From NCBI RefSeq assembly GCF_963966145.1, contig NC_091049.1:28892001-28956000 (forward strand): a stretch of DNA of 64,000 nucleotides, read 5' to 3'. A model generated the notes under the pieces. That model ran no database searches. It was not told where the DNA came from and saw only the letters and a program-made list of their open reading frames with translations. A program made the position numbers and the translations under genes. Numbering within the stretch: the first letter of the stretch is position 1; each line of letters starts with the position of its first letter. Origin of the DNA: Tenebrio molitor. Taxonomy: Eukaryota; Arthropoda; Insecta; Coleoptera; Tenebrionidae. Of this stretch, positions 11,301-22,961 are shown one piece after another.

Positions 11301-14300
11301 CAAAAATCGTCAAAAATTTCCAAAAAACTGTTGTAACTCAGTCAAAAATTGGAATTTCAGCAAAATAAAAACAGATACGTGCAGAGAGATCATTCCCGCT
11401 TGTAAATCATGAACCGTGCACATTTCTCACCCCTTTATAATTTTTCCAAAATAACCCAAAAACTTTTTATTTTTGATTTTTTACGCGTCATTACCTGACG
11501 ACTCGCATTTTTTGCACATTCCTCAGCTGCTCGGCAGTGTCACACTCGACGATATTCTTCTTGGCTCTGATGTCGCTGGGCTGTATTATGTGCCCCGTCA
11601 CTTTGATATTACCGTGAACCACCAGCGACTCGTCGGGTCGGTCCGTGTTAATACCCACTTTACCATTGTGAAAAATTGAGTCCTCCAACAGAAAAAACGA
11701 AAATCAAAAATTTCCGAAAATATTTCCAAAAAAAAACTTACTTGGGTCTGTCCTTTTTGCCAACACAACTCCACGTCACTCTCAAACTGGCCAGGATTCG
11801 AAGCTCTGACTATGATCTTCTGACTTGCATGACTGATCACCGGGAAATTACCGTTTGTCGTGTGCGCGTGCAGCCCCACGACGAGCTGTTCAGCAACATC
11901 TTGTTGAGAATTTTTTAACACAAACATTTTCAATTACCGACCTGGAAGTATCTCTGTTCGGGGTTGGGCTTGCCCTTTTTCCTCATGTTGTTGGAGGTGG
12001 TCTCGCTGAAGTGTAACCGCCCCACCGTCACTTTGGTCACTTGCGAATTGACCAGTTCGACCCTGAAACAAACAAAAAAATTGAAAAAAAATTGTACTAG
12101 CAACAGGAAAGACTCACAGAACTGGATGGAATGGCTTCTTGCTTCTGTCGCTCTGACTTTGCTCCACCCTTATTGTTTGCGTCGGACAGTCGTGTTTCAC
12201 ACCGTAAAAGTGGATGTGGAAGCTTGAGATCTTCTGGAAGCCGTCCGGAGTTTTGACAAATTGAGCATCTCCCAAGAGTTGGACGTGGCAAGTAATCTGC
12301 GACAGAAAATGTTTTCGTAAGAGTGTGGAGAAAAGCAGAAATCGGCCCAGAACGTTCGGATTTCATCGAAACCACGACCAAACGCTTAATTAGACAAAGT
12401 TAGGCTGAAATGATGGGTCGCACTTCCTATCTGCGCCCACTTGCTCAATCAATAATAATGATGTTAATAATAATAAGTGCACAAAAACGAGTCAACTCGA
12501 TAAGTTTTCGCATGTAAAGTGGTGAGTTGTTAGTTTAGTGCGCAGAACCATCAAATTGAACAATTCTGCATGTTAATGTTGAAAAAATGAGATATCTTCG
12601 AGTGTGACAATCTAATCGAGTCCGGACCACCACAAATCGCTTAATTGGATGAAAGCACTGTGAAATGATGGGTCGCACTATATGTCTCCGATGACTTTTA
12701 CTCGAGTAAAATTTTTGACAAATTTCGAAAAACTCACCTGGAAATGGTTTTTCTTCTGGCAAACGAAAGCATCATCGGCATTGGAGAAATTGAATCCCTT
12801 GTCGGCATCGACCCTGTAGTGCGGCACCGGCCTGAAAAAATCCCGCTTGGAAAAAAATTCAAAAAAGTCAAAAAACCACTGACAGTTCCGTTAAATTTTG
12901 ATCGCAGAGGGCGTGCCATTGGGGTTGTTGGAAGGCGTTAAATCTGATACACTGGTACTGAGATTCGGAGAGACAAGCCTCGGACGAAGCGTACTCCTCG
13001 TCCATCGGCGTAGAGAGGGGGCCCGGGGGGCTAAGCTGACTCGTCGAACAATGCTCTGAAATTGACCACCCTGTACGTGAAAAATTTTTTGGTGCAAGAA
13101 TAGCTATGGTACCGGGTTCGCTCTTGACCAACGGCGAGTCCTGTGACAGTTTCCTCTTCTTGGGGGCGCTCTGCAGGTTCGTGTACACGGTCTGCATGTT
13201 GTCCAGATTCGGTTCGCACAGGTTGCCCTCGATGGCGGGATTGTAGCCCAGGTGCACCAGGTGGTTGTCGTCCCCCTTGTAGATGGTCCTGGTGGTGAAA
13301 TTCTGGTTGGAGTCGCCGTTGGTCAGTAGGATCTGCCGGTTGTCCTCCGGCATTATGATCCTCTCCTGCAGCAGCCCGGCGTCCGGCTGGCTGACGATCA
13401 TCCTGCCGTCCTGCAGGAGGTTGCCGTTCTCGATGAGCTGATCGCCGTTCTGCTCGGCGACGACGATGTGCGAGCCCAGGATCAAGTTGTCGCCCAACAT
13501 GGGGTTGATTATCGACGCCGGCTTGTACATGTTCGGGCCCAGGGTGGTGTAGATGTTGTCCGAGGGGTTGATCGCCGGCTCGCACCCTTCCTGGGGGCTG
13601 TACGGGTGCTCGGAGCTGCTGTCGGGCGGGCTCTCGGGAAGCGAGTGACTGGAGGCGGCGTTACGTTTGTTCTCGACGATGACATTGAGGAGTTTGCCGG
13701 ACGTGGGGGTGGAGTTGAGGGACTCGTTGAAGTAGGTGTTGTTGCTCTGGGAGCCCTCGCTGTTGATGAAGTCCTCCAGTTGCGAGAAGTCGAGGGCCTC
13801 GTTGTCGATGCCGCTGACGAAGTCTGACCCGCGACCTACAAACATTTCTTTGATTTAGAAAATGTCCAAAATACAAAAAACTTTCGTAACAAAAGAAACG
13901 TGCACAAATCGAACTGGGACGATCGGATTGGTGCAAAAATGCGACGGGACGCTTAGTCGGATGATTTCAGCGTGAAATGATGGGTCACACTTGGGGTTTA
14001 TCTCTAAGTTGGCATTTCAAAAATCGTCAAAAATTCCCAAAAACCTGTTGTAACTCCGTCAAAAATTGGAATTTCGACAAAATAAAAACAGACAACGATT
14101 TTTTTACCGTTTCACTTATGACAACATACATTTCAAAGCAAAAAAATCAAAACAGGCCAATACAATTTTTTTAAAGTGGTGTTAACCTATTGGGAAAAAT
14201 CCAAAACTAGTCCAGAATAGTCGAATTTGTCAGAAATTACTTTTATCTTACTAATCAGATCATTTCAGCATGAAATGATGGGTCGCACTTGCCACTTCTG

Positions 14301-17300
14301 TCAACTTTTACCGTACGATAATAATAATATTAATAATAAAAAACTTGTTAAATTGGACAAAATCGAAAATGTTGACATCAGAAACGATTTGGAACCGTTC
14401 AAGACTCGACTGGGGCCAACTCTTGATGCGTGTTGACAATTTTCGAAAAAATTTCGAAAATTCAACTTGAAGATAAGCACCAAGTGTGACCCATCAATCT
14501 ACGCTGGAATCGTCCAATTAGGCGATTTCTCTTGTTTCCATGTTAATCCGATCGATTCCTGCAATTTTGTGTGACCTCCCTCTGAATTTTTAGACCTCCT
14601 CGTGGATTTCGCTCCGAAAAAAACACTTCTAGGTTAACCGGACCGCTCTCTTAACACCGGCCGACCGACGCGACCGTTCTTGTAATTTTTCTAGCGCAAA
14701 ACATCGAATCTCGCCATTTTAATTATTTTCTTCGATCGCGAGCGCTCGAACTAATAATTGACAGCCGACTTAACAGAGCATATCCACATCGAAGAAATGC
14801 TTTTCTTCACACGACGAAAAGAAAATCGAAACCGTTACTGTTGTGAATATTGTCTAGATTTCGATTGACTTTCGCTTGATAATTACTTCTGCATGTTCAT
14901 TAATCGCGGCTGGAGAGAAGATGGTGAAAAAAATCCAAAACGACACCGTACGTATCGGAATTGATTTGTGTGCATCGTCATCGTCGACGAGAAAAAAAAA
15001 CGCGAGAAAAAACAGTTGAGAATCGATCGATCGGTTTCGGCAACCTGTTATTCGCCAACTAGGATGAAAAATATGACCCGTTTCCGTTGGCAACGCCGAT
15101 AAACAATCGAGTGTGCTATCGACTAAACAAACCACCATCGCAATAACGGGGATGATGACTATGGAAATCTTTGAAAGAGGACTCGACGGTTTATTGTTTA
15201 GAACGTGGACGCGAAGTAATTGGGGAAAAAATTCGAAATAATTCGTCATAACGAGGAGCGCAAACAGAGTTGTTGCGTCAGGACGAAAAATATCTAATTA
15301 TTTCGTCGCTAATAGATGAATAAGATGTTTTCTGAGTTGGCTGTGTTGAAACAAACGAAATTTTGTCAACAAAATGCTGCCACAAACTAGAACTACTGTG
15401 TTTTTGAAAGAAAAAAAGCATTTCGGTGTCAAATATTCATAGCGGTATTTGACACGATTCTATTATTTTCTTCGAAAATTTTCAATTAATGAATATGTCA
15501 GACATGCACAGTCACCAGTTGATTTAAGATGGTCTTTCAAAATATTTTCGAAATTCGTATTACTCGAAGTTTCTGCAGAATTGTCAAATTCTTGTCAAAA
15601 GTGTCATATTTAATGAACTGAACTATTACAAGCCGAAGTGGTTATGTGATGGTGCTATGTGAAATAAGTATTACTGTTTTGGAAGAAACATTGCATTAAT
15701 TCTTTTTTCAAAATGGCGGCTTTATTGTATACTAAATATTTGACATTAATTGGATCTGTACTATTTAAGACAATAGCAAGGGAGTGGGTGTGGCATAAAG
15801 ATTGTTAAGAGCTAAATATCAGCCATTTACTTAACTGTGATTGTCAAATATTTGACACTGCCATATTTGTAACGAATTATTGAATACATGACAAAATAAG
15901 AAATATGTAGTAAAAATTCCACCAAAAAATTGTAAGTTATTCCTAAATCAGCATGCAAAATTACAAAGTAAATATTTGATATCAACTGCATTGTATAAAA
16001 ATATTTATATTGGATGCTAATACATAGTATGTTGCAAATATTTATATTATTATATTATATAAGTATTTAGAAACGAGTTGTTAAATGTCTACAAGTTCGT
16101 TTGATGGTTTTCTTACGACAAAAAAGAATAATTTGTATTCAATGATTTCTAAAAAGTAAAATTCCCTAAACAAATTAATTGCGAATGTTAAACATCCACA
16201 TTAGTAAAGGCAAATTAAAAAAAATACATAAGAAAAATGTTTTAACGAAAAATCTTTAATTATTAAAGTCAAATTATGTAAACGTTATATGTATTGTCAA
16301 ATATTTAACATCATGCTGTTCATATAAAAAACTTAGAAAATATGTTGTCAAATACATACATTACTAGAAAATATATCTTTTTTGTCTATTTGTTTGTATC
16401 AAACCTGACAAAATATTTATAATTTGGGTGTCAAATATTAAATAAAAAGAACAATTATATTTTGGCGAAGTCAAATTACCTACAAAAAAAATTATAAGGA
16501 AAAATTTGACACAATGAAAATACTACAAAAAAGTAAAAAGCAATATTCTCGTTATGAGAGTCAAGATATATGACAGGGAAGTTAAATCAGGTAAAGGTCA
16601 GTGTCAAATATTGAGATTATGCTGTCAATTGAAAAAACAGCATAACAGAAATGATGTAATTCCTAAATATCTAAGGGTGGGAGGAAATTTATTATTACCG
16701 TTTACGCTTGTCAAATTATTTTGGTTGTCAGCATAAAAAAGGATTCAAAAAGAAATTGTCAAATTTGGCGGTTTTATATTTTGAAACGGAGAAACGAGTA
16801 GATCGATGAAACTAATAGGTAGTGAGTCAAATATTTAATAAACAGTCAAATATTTTACAAAAGTAAATAAGCATCAAAAATTAAACTTCCATGTTGGGTC
16901 ATGCAGGTGTGAACAAAGTTAAATTAAAAAAGTCATTCTAAAAAGAAGAATATGTAAATAGTATTTACAAAATGGTAGTCATAGTGATAGTGAAGCCAAG
17001 CCATGTGAAGGTTATTGTCAAATATTTGACGCCACATTGTTGTAAGAGAAAAATCAGAAAATATTTCATTGTCAAATATCTATTACTACTAATACATTAG
17101 TAAAAATAACACTTTTAGCGCCTACATGATTGATAAACAATTTTAGTGAAAGAATGAGGTAGATAAAGAAACCAAACAAATACAAAAAAGTGTAAACAGA
17201 AAATCTTTAAAAACTTGATGGGAAATAACGTGCGATCAATTAAAAAAAATCCAGTTACCTGGATTGTGTAATTCTGATTCTTTGATTGCTTCAAACCACC

Positions 17301-17808
17301 ATTTTCGCCAACTCTGATTTTTTTTTATTTGATCGCACGGTACTAGCATTTTGAATGTAGAAGAAAAAATAAGTGAATATGAATAGTTGGAAAAAAATTT
17401 GTCGCGTCATTTTCGCCAATTTATTAAATGTTTCATTTGATCTATTTGCTTTTCCCGTTTATTCATCTTTCACTCGGACGTCGACGGACACAAAAACCAA
17501 CAAAAGAAAACAATGACAGTAAAAACGTTCAAAATAACATTGAAATTAATTAAAAATATACACCGAAAGAAACAAAAATAGTTGTACAGACAAAAATTGT
17601 AGAAAGTTCCGAGTATTATAAACAAGACGGGAGGAAAAAAGTGATGAAAGTTAAAACAACAACAATAACCGAACAAAATGTTATAACTTTCTTCGTACAA
17701 AAAAAATTTGGAATAGAATTTTTTTTTTCGAAAAATTGAATTCTTGGAAATACCTTGCCCACTCCGATGTCTGTTTTCTCTGCGATCGTCCATATCCCAA
17801 AATTCCAT
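8339..17808 (-). CDS. Myrf: Myelin regulatory factor (membrane-tethered transcription factor)
   Basis: Thirteen coding exons on the minus strand join without a phase error: 17808-17754, 13835-12884, 12831-12738, 12296-12118, 12062-11942, 11885-11742, 11682-11495, 11173-10854, 10803-10674, 10521-10004, 9933-9780, 8903-8684 and 8413-8339 (1049 residues). Domains in order: an acidic and proline/serine-rich N-terminus with a PKKRKL basic stretch; an Ndt80-like DNA-binding domain, about 310-500, with FVCQKKNHFQ and QSQSDRSKKPF; the S74-type autocleavage domain with the Ser551-Lys556 dyad in PSDIRAK; a trimeric coiled coil; one membrane segment (713-737); and a luminal C-terminal domain. Family knowledge: the protein trimerises in the ER membrane, cuts itself, and releases the N-terminal part to the nucleus. 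Exon 1 (18 codons) is placed from phase and a start codon, so it is less certain. An optional in-frame 57-bp intron lies in exon 2. Confidence 0.93.
8985..9218. mobile_element. MITE family A, copy 2, in a Myrf intron
   Basis: This 234-bp element has terminal inverted repeats of about 35 bp. The left end starts CAGTCGCGAGCAATAAATTT and the right end is its inverse with one mismatch near the tip. TA lies at 8983-8984 and 9219-9220. It sits in the Myrf intron between the exons ending at 9780 and starting at 8903. It has no ORF. Confidence 0.8.
9521..14525. repeat. Seven copies of one repeat module in Myrf introns
   Basis: A core close to TGAAATGATGGGTCGCACTT, preceded by a GCTTA-AT or GCTTAGTCGGAT block, occurs near 9553, 11255, 12405, 12660, 13973 and 14270. 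An inverted copy lies at 14477-14525. The copies lie in four different introns and never in an exon. Those at 11177-11380 and 13895-14090 stay similar over about 180 bp. Those at 9521-9670 and 12371-12527 stay similar over about 150 bp, including an AATAATAATGTTAATAATAA stretch. The module was not noticed elsewhere in the window. It may be a local transposon remnant or a duplicated intronic element. Confidence 0.75.
13056..13112 (-). other. Possible 57-bp in-frame (optional) intron in Myrf exon 2
   Basis: On the minus strand GAACCCG is followed by GTACCATAG at 13112 and the stretch ends in AATTTCAG at 13056. The segment is AT-rich compared with the GC-rich exon around it. Its length is 57, a multiple of three, with no stop codon, so both the spliced (1030 residues) and unspliced (1049 residues) forms keep the reading frame. 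Its size fits other small introns in this locus. RNA evidence is needed to choose between them. Confidence 0.5.
15428..17090. repeat. Cluster of GTCAAATATTTGAC-type palindromes in Myrf intron 1
   Basis: The palindrome GTCAAATATTTGAC is intact near 15845 and 17015. Half-sites TGTCAAATA or TATTTGACA occur near 15430, 15453, 15735, 16294, 16343, 16431, 16602, 16831, 16847 and 17073. That is at least ten in 1.7 kb. The flanks differ between copies, so this is not a simple tandem repeat. The stretch is otherwise very AT-rich and has no credible gene. Confidence 0.5.
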
Positions 17809-18800
17809 AATTTTCGGTCACTGACACATCACCGAAGCATCAAAGAAAAACCACCGAAAACATCCCTTCAAATCAAACAATCGCAGATCGGGGGAGCCGC
17901 GCGATCATGTCATTTTCGAAAAAACCGTCTCGCGAGAGCCAAACCACCCCTACACTGTTGTCATCCTCCTCATTTACAAGTGCGAATTGGTGGCAAAAAA
18001 ATAATCCACCCCGCGCAAACAACGCGCACCGCAAACAATCTGTTGCAACGCTAACTGAATTATTTAATAAAATATTTAAGGAGTTAAACGATATTTAACC
18101 CCCCACCGCTCGCCCGTTACCAAGATACCGATAATCAGAAGGGGGGCGGCGGGGCGGGGGCACTCTCCCGTCGCCGCCAAATCTCCCAGAGTGCGGCCGC
18201 CGGCCGAGGCTTGACCCACCCCGGCGGCGACCCGCGCCACCCCCAATTATCAATTATCCCGGATGATTTATCAGATAACGGCGGTCCGAGCGCCGATTGG
18301 TCTCGCCGCCTCCGCCGTCCCCGACCAATCGGGCCGCGCTGAAAAATCGATCCGCGTGCCGATTGGACGCGTCCGACTAGGGGAGGGGGCGAGACTGACC
18401 GCAAAATGGCGGACGGCCGGCCACGCTCGCGACCTTGACGTCACAAACGTGACAATTGACAAGTCAGCTGACCGCGACCTGTCAGCCCGCTTCGGATCGT
18501 TCGTCGTTTGTTCGTTCGCATCCGATAATGGCGCGATCGCGTGCTCTCCGGAAACAAATGCTCGTTGACAACTGAGTTTGATCGATACGGAAGCGAAGAT
18601 CGCACACAACGAAAAAAAATCAAACCGCCACCCCCTCGTCGGCCACCCCCGGACCGTTATGGATCCGGTGTGGGCCGGAGACCGGAGAGTCGCCTCTGCG
18701 GAGCTGTCAAGTTGTCGAAGGCGACTCGATTTGTTGCGGGCGAGGGTGCGTCGCACGGGAAAAAGAAACGTCGGGGGTGAAGAGCTCACCTGTCAAGGGT
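17809..18800 (-). promoter_or_regulatory. GC-rich probable Myrf promoter
   Basis: After a long AT-rich intron, the G+C and CpG content rises sharply from about 17880 to 18800, directly upstream of the proposed Myrf start codon at 17808. Many ORFs overlap here on both strands, as expected for GC-rich DNA, and none looks like a protein. I could not define a transcription start. Confidence 0.4.
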
Positions 18801-19169
18801 GTGTTTGATACCCCTTAATCGGCAATAAACGCACAAGCTGCGTTTCACGCATCACCGAGCCGGGAAATTATGTCGATACGGGGCCATAAAAATACGTTAA
18901 AACGCACGAACGACATTAATATTCGAACTGTTGAAAGACACGACTGGGGGGCAGGTGGGGTTGCGACAAAATGATTCGGATTCGACTGGATAAAATAAAA
19001 ATCAAAGAAAAGTCTTGGAAAAGTTTCATTTCGGAGTAATTTGAACGCGGCAAACTTCAAGTCGGTTCGGGTTAAGGGGGGCGCTCACTAGTTTGAATCG
19101 TACTCTATATGCTCTCAGATTTTTTCTGTTTTTGAGTTAACAAAAATAAAATGTCATCGTGTCTTATAT

Positions 19170-19500
19170 ACTTAACCTAAAACAATTTTCATGCCAAAAA
19201 AATTGTAGTTTATTTGACGAGTTTGTGTGTAAATTGGGCCTTTTTTGGCACTCGTGGGCCATTTTAAAACGCTCGTTTCAAACGAGTGTTTTAAAGGCCC
19301 ACGAGTGCCAAAAAAGACCCAATTTACACACGAACGAGTTGAATACAACGTTTTTTACTTCGACGAGCCTCTTAAAGGCTCCAAATCGCTTAAAACCTTT
19401 AAAATTAGCTTGACGTTTCGTTTTGCCAAGTTGTGACATTTATCAAAATCCGTTCACATAGGAGAAAATTCTCAAATTCTGACAGTGTCGAACAAAAAAA
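19170..19500. repeat. Foldback repeat D, second subfamily, copy 1
   Basis: The core at about 19216-19345 is an inverted repeat with arms of about 60 bp around AAACGCTCGTTTCAAACGAG. It shares the TGTAAATTGGG block with the repeat at 1130 but has a different 3' flank (GAGCCTCTTAAAGGCT and following). The copy at 23277-23520 has the same flank, though its palindrome is shortened. Confidence 0.65.
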
Positions 19501-19969
19501 TTAATAAAATATGTGTAATGTAATGTAATACATAAAAAATATGTATGCATTATCAATTATCATGTTGCATCCGGAAAAGTTGTCCATTCCCCCAACCTTT
19601 GCGTTATCATGTACACACCCAACGCAAAGCTTCCAATTTGTCAGACGCGGGCTTGTGAGCGCTGACCCTTACGTAATATGTACATAATCAAGAACGGGGA
19701 GCACCAAAATTAGAAAAATATTCAGTTGGCCATGAAAAACAGATGTCGATTTGCAGATTCGATTTAAATGTCAAACTAAAGGTGAATGGGATCTGCCAAT
19801 GAGGGTATAAATTTACTACAAAAAATCTCCGCTAGACTCTTTAATTTATTCATTATTTTTTTTACTGCCTATTCGATCTTTAAGATTAGATTAGTGCGAT
19901 GGTGACAATTTGTAATGCAAAATATTTTTGAGAGAGATAATCCTCTACTTATTTTGACAGTTGTAGGTA

Positions 19970-20328
19970 CTGTCGCGAGCAATAAATTTTGGTCGTCAAG
20001 GTCATTCTTTGACGCAACGAAAGGTGCTCTAATGTGAAACGGGCATAACCTCTAATAAATCCTAGTTGTCTTGTCCTGTCAAGATCTTGTGAACTTTTTG
20101 GAAATTCCAACTGCTAGCTTCTGACACATCCGTGTCTACCAGCCAAATAATTTTTACTCTGTTAAAATACGACAATGGGGCCATAATTTTGAATGTTTAG
20201 AATAAAACTTCGACAATTTTTTTTTGATTGACGTTTTATTGACATTGGCCCTAATTAAGTGTAACAGTAGCGGGAAATTTCAAAATGACCTTGACGGCAT
20301 GACGGCCAAGAATTAATGCTCGCGACTG
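19970..20328. mobile_element. MITE family A, copy 3 (longer variant)
   Basis: This element has the same GTCGCGAGCAATAAATTTTG terminus as the copy at 8985. The right end is a diverged inverse ending CTCGCGACTG, and TA lies at 19968-19969 and 20329-20330. It is 359 bp, about 125 bp longer than the copy in Myrf, so it carries extra internal sequence. No ORF is visible. Confidence 0.7.
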
Positions 20329-20563
20329 TACACGTACGAGCCAAGCTAGGAGTCGATTCTAGTTTTTCATGGCTGATTGAATTTCGACATTTTTTGAAAT
20401 TGTGACTTAATAGTGTGCACTTGAACTGATAATTTGTGCATAGGTTGAGGTTGGTAATACTGTTGCTTGTTATTCTGCTGTTTAATGTGACAGTTGACAT
20501 AAACATAGGCGTACTCGCTTATTTGACACAATTTATTAATACATAAAATGTCAAAATGACGTA

Positions 20564-20787
20564 CAGTGGCGGCTATTAATTTGGAACACCGGCCTAATCT
20601 AGTTTACTGGATATTTCTAATATTTGATAGTGTACGCGTTATGTCATGAACTCATGTCACCCATGTCATTGTTGAGCGCATTCAACAGACTGTCACAGCC
20701 GAAATTGACATGTCAATAACATTGTCAAAGTGACAAACAATTTACAATAGAAAAATCTTGGTGTTTCCAAATTAATGGCCGCCACTG
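20564..20787. mobile_element. MITE with CAGTGGCGGC termini
   Basis: This 224-bp element begins CAGTGGCGGCTATTAATTTG and ends with the inverse, differing by one base near position 13. TA lies at 20562-20563 and 20788-20789. The tip resembles family C at 706-934 and the element at 43823, but the inner sequence differs. Confidence 0.75.
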
Positions 20788-20953
20788 TACGTACGCCAAT
20801 GTGTTGACCAACATATCAGGTTTGCCAAAGAAATTTTTGAAAAATGTTCTGCAACTTAAGAAAAAAGTGGCATTCATTTATAGTCATCTGGTATTATTCC
20901 TGCAATTAAAAAGAGAAACAGAAGGTATTAGATTAAAAATAGTTAAATACATA

Positions 20954-21124
20954 CAGGGTGATTTACGAGGAATAATGAGCCCGATGGAATAGAAAATGCA
21001 ACCCGCAATTTATCAGGAGAAAAACCCGGACATTTACCGCTTCGATGTCCGGCTTTTTGTTCCAATGTATTGTGGGTTGCATTTTCTATTCCGCCGGGCT
21101 CATTATTCCTCGTAAATCACCCTG
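20954..21124. mobile_element. 171-bp near-perfect palindrome (foldback element E)
   Basis: The arms of about 58 bp run from CAGGGTGATTTACGAGG inwards through GGAATAGAAAATGCAACCC and return almost unchanged to the right end, with TA at 20952-20953 and 21125-21126. A second small hairpin (CCGGACAT to ATGTCCGG) forms the loop. There is no ORF. It is a short foldback or full-length-palindrome MITE. Confidence 0.75.
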
Positions 21125-21400
21125 TATTTAGAAAATATACAATGTGTTTGAAAATAAACGCACGAATCTTGTACAGAAATTGTAAAAACTGTGATGAGTT
21201 AAGCAATATTGTCAGTTTGTCAATATAGCCAGATCTTACAATTTTTTGTCGATTTCTGTTCATAGAATTAAATTAATTCCACATCTGAATAATAGTTATT
21301 TATGCAATGAGTTTCTGTGTAAATTGGGCTTTTCTAATTGCCCGAGGGACAAGATTAAAATACGAGCATAGCCAGGGTTTTAAGGCCTCGAGGGCAATTA

Positions 21401-21790
21401 CAGTGTGGAATAAAATGATTTACATCTAGTTACCTTTGGAATTTTTGCACATGTAAATTTTCCTGTACCGCTCTACTTTTTTTTCGAAGTGCCGAACTAT
21501 TAGTTCTGTCAATAAATGTCATCAATCGAATTGACAATTGTTGCAATTTACTAAATTGAATTAACAAACGTTGGTGACCACTTTCAACACTTGCTGTGAC
21601 TTGCTTTTGTTAGCTCCTTCTTAATTTAAATCTCAACTTTGCATTCATATCATCCCTTCGCAATAAATCACATTTGGAATTTGGATATATATTTTGAGGT
21701 TAGGCTTCCTTTTTTTTGTAGAGCGGCATTTCGTATTTTTACAAGAATAATGCAAAGGTAACTAGATGTAAATCATTTTATTCCACACCG
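21401..21790. mobile_element. 390-bp MITE nested in foldback repeat D
   Basis: The terminal inverted repeats start CAGTGTGGAATAAAATGATT and run about 40 bp, ending in the CAAAGGTAACTAG inverse on the right. TA lies on both sides (21399-21400 and 21791-21792), and the host repeat at 1130 has a single TA at this point. No transposase ORF is present. Confidence 0.8.
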
Positions 21791-21996
21791 TAGAAAAGCC
21801 CAATTTACCCAGAAACGAGTTGCATACAAAATTTTATTGTTTGAAACGACGTCCTTGAAGCTTCCAAATCTTTTAAAAATGGTTTCGCATTTGCTTTTGA
21901 CAGTTTTGACACATTTTTCAAGACCTGTCAGAAATGTTACGTTGAATGTGTTGTCTAGGGCAACGGTTCGTTATCTGCTCATTTTGCTTTAGGGTA

Positions 21997-22362
21997 CTTA
22001 TAATTGACTTCATATAAATGTTCATCAAGTGAGCTGTGCATGTGTAAAAGCACCTTTAATTTAGTTACATTACAAAAGTCACATTTTTGAAGGTCATGTC
22101 CAATAAATCGTTACTTGGTAAAAATACAAGGACAAAAACAAATAAGAATTACTTTAATTTAATCAGTAAAAAGGGTAAAAAGGCGTAACATTGCTTTTGA
22201 AAGCAGCAATGTTAAAATGGACAACAAAACTGAAAAATTAGTCAAATCGAGTTCGCGCAGAGCAAGCAACTTTGAAAGTCAAAATCACCAGCTTTAGCTT
22301 TAATACCAACAGAAAATCAGATTTTCATGGCTTGCTTAGATGCATATTTATATGAAATTGAG
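21997..22362. mobile_element. 366-bp second insertion in repeat D
   Basis: This segment is absent from the uninterrupted copy at 1130-1530. Its ends carry an imperfect inverted repeat around TTCATATAAAT, and TA lies at 21995-21996 and 22363-22364. The termini are poorly conserved, so the exact borders are approximate. It has no ORF. Confidence 0.5.
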
Positions 22363-22709
22363 TATAGGAGGCAGTTTACAAAGGAGAAAAATGAGAATTT
22401 ATGACAGTTGAAAACAATAAATTATATTTATTTAATGGAATCAAAGCTCCAATACGGTGCTAAATGATGATTTCTTTTTTGGGGCTGTTTATTCTCTATT
22501 TTTATATACACATTTCTTTCAAAAAACTCGTAAAAATTGTTTAAAAAAAAGTAAAAAAACAATATTATAAAAACGTCAACGTAAACGTCAAATTCGCCTT
22601 CAACTCTGTCAAAGCTGACAACCGGATATGCGTTTAGATTACAGTGGTACCAAAATCATTCGAATTTTCATTGTTACCAACAGATTCAGTCATTCTTGAT
22701 CATGTTGTA

Positions 22710-22961
22710 CAGGGTGAGCAACAATAACTGTTACAGTTGGCAAAAAAAAAATTTACATAAAATTTGCAAGACTGTGAATTGTACCTATTTCGGTTTGTTT
22801 TATTGACATTATTGACAGCTGGTATACATTTCAAATTTAAACGTCTTGGTTTTTGTAATCTTTTATTAATAAAATGGTTTTCTCGTTGGAACATGACATA
22901 AAAGTCACCAAAAATCACCAGAATTTATTGCCAACTCAATCAGTACTTGTTGCTCACACGG
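22710..22961. mobile_element. MITE family B, copy 2
   Basis: This element is nearly identical to the copy at 458-700, with a short TTGACA-type duplication near 22803 that makes it 252 bp. TA lies on both sides (22708-22709 and 22962-22963). It has no ORF. Confidence 0.7.

Larger units (their letters stand above)
21296..22440. repeat. Foldback repeat D, copy 2, split by two insertions
   Basis: This is the same unit as at 1130-1530. Its left part (21296-21400), middle (21791-21996) and right part (22363-22440) align with the uninterrupted copy. The breaks hold the elements at 21401-21790 and 21997-22362, each at a TA. That fixes the order of insertion: repeat D first, the two others later. Confidence 0.7.

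Noticed and set aside
13468..13827. 119-codon ORF on the plus strand
   Set aside because: Antisense to the GC-rich second exon of Myrf; its low-complexity Val/Gly/Arg composition is that of a shadow frame.
18135..18808. Several long ORFs on both strands
   Set aside because: They overlap one another in a GC-rich, CpG-rich patch, where stop codons are scarce, and none resembles a protein.
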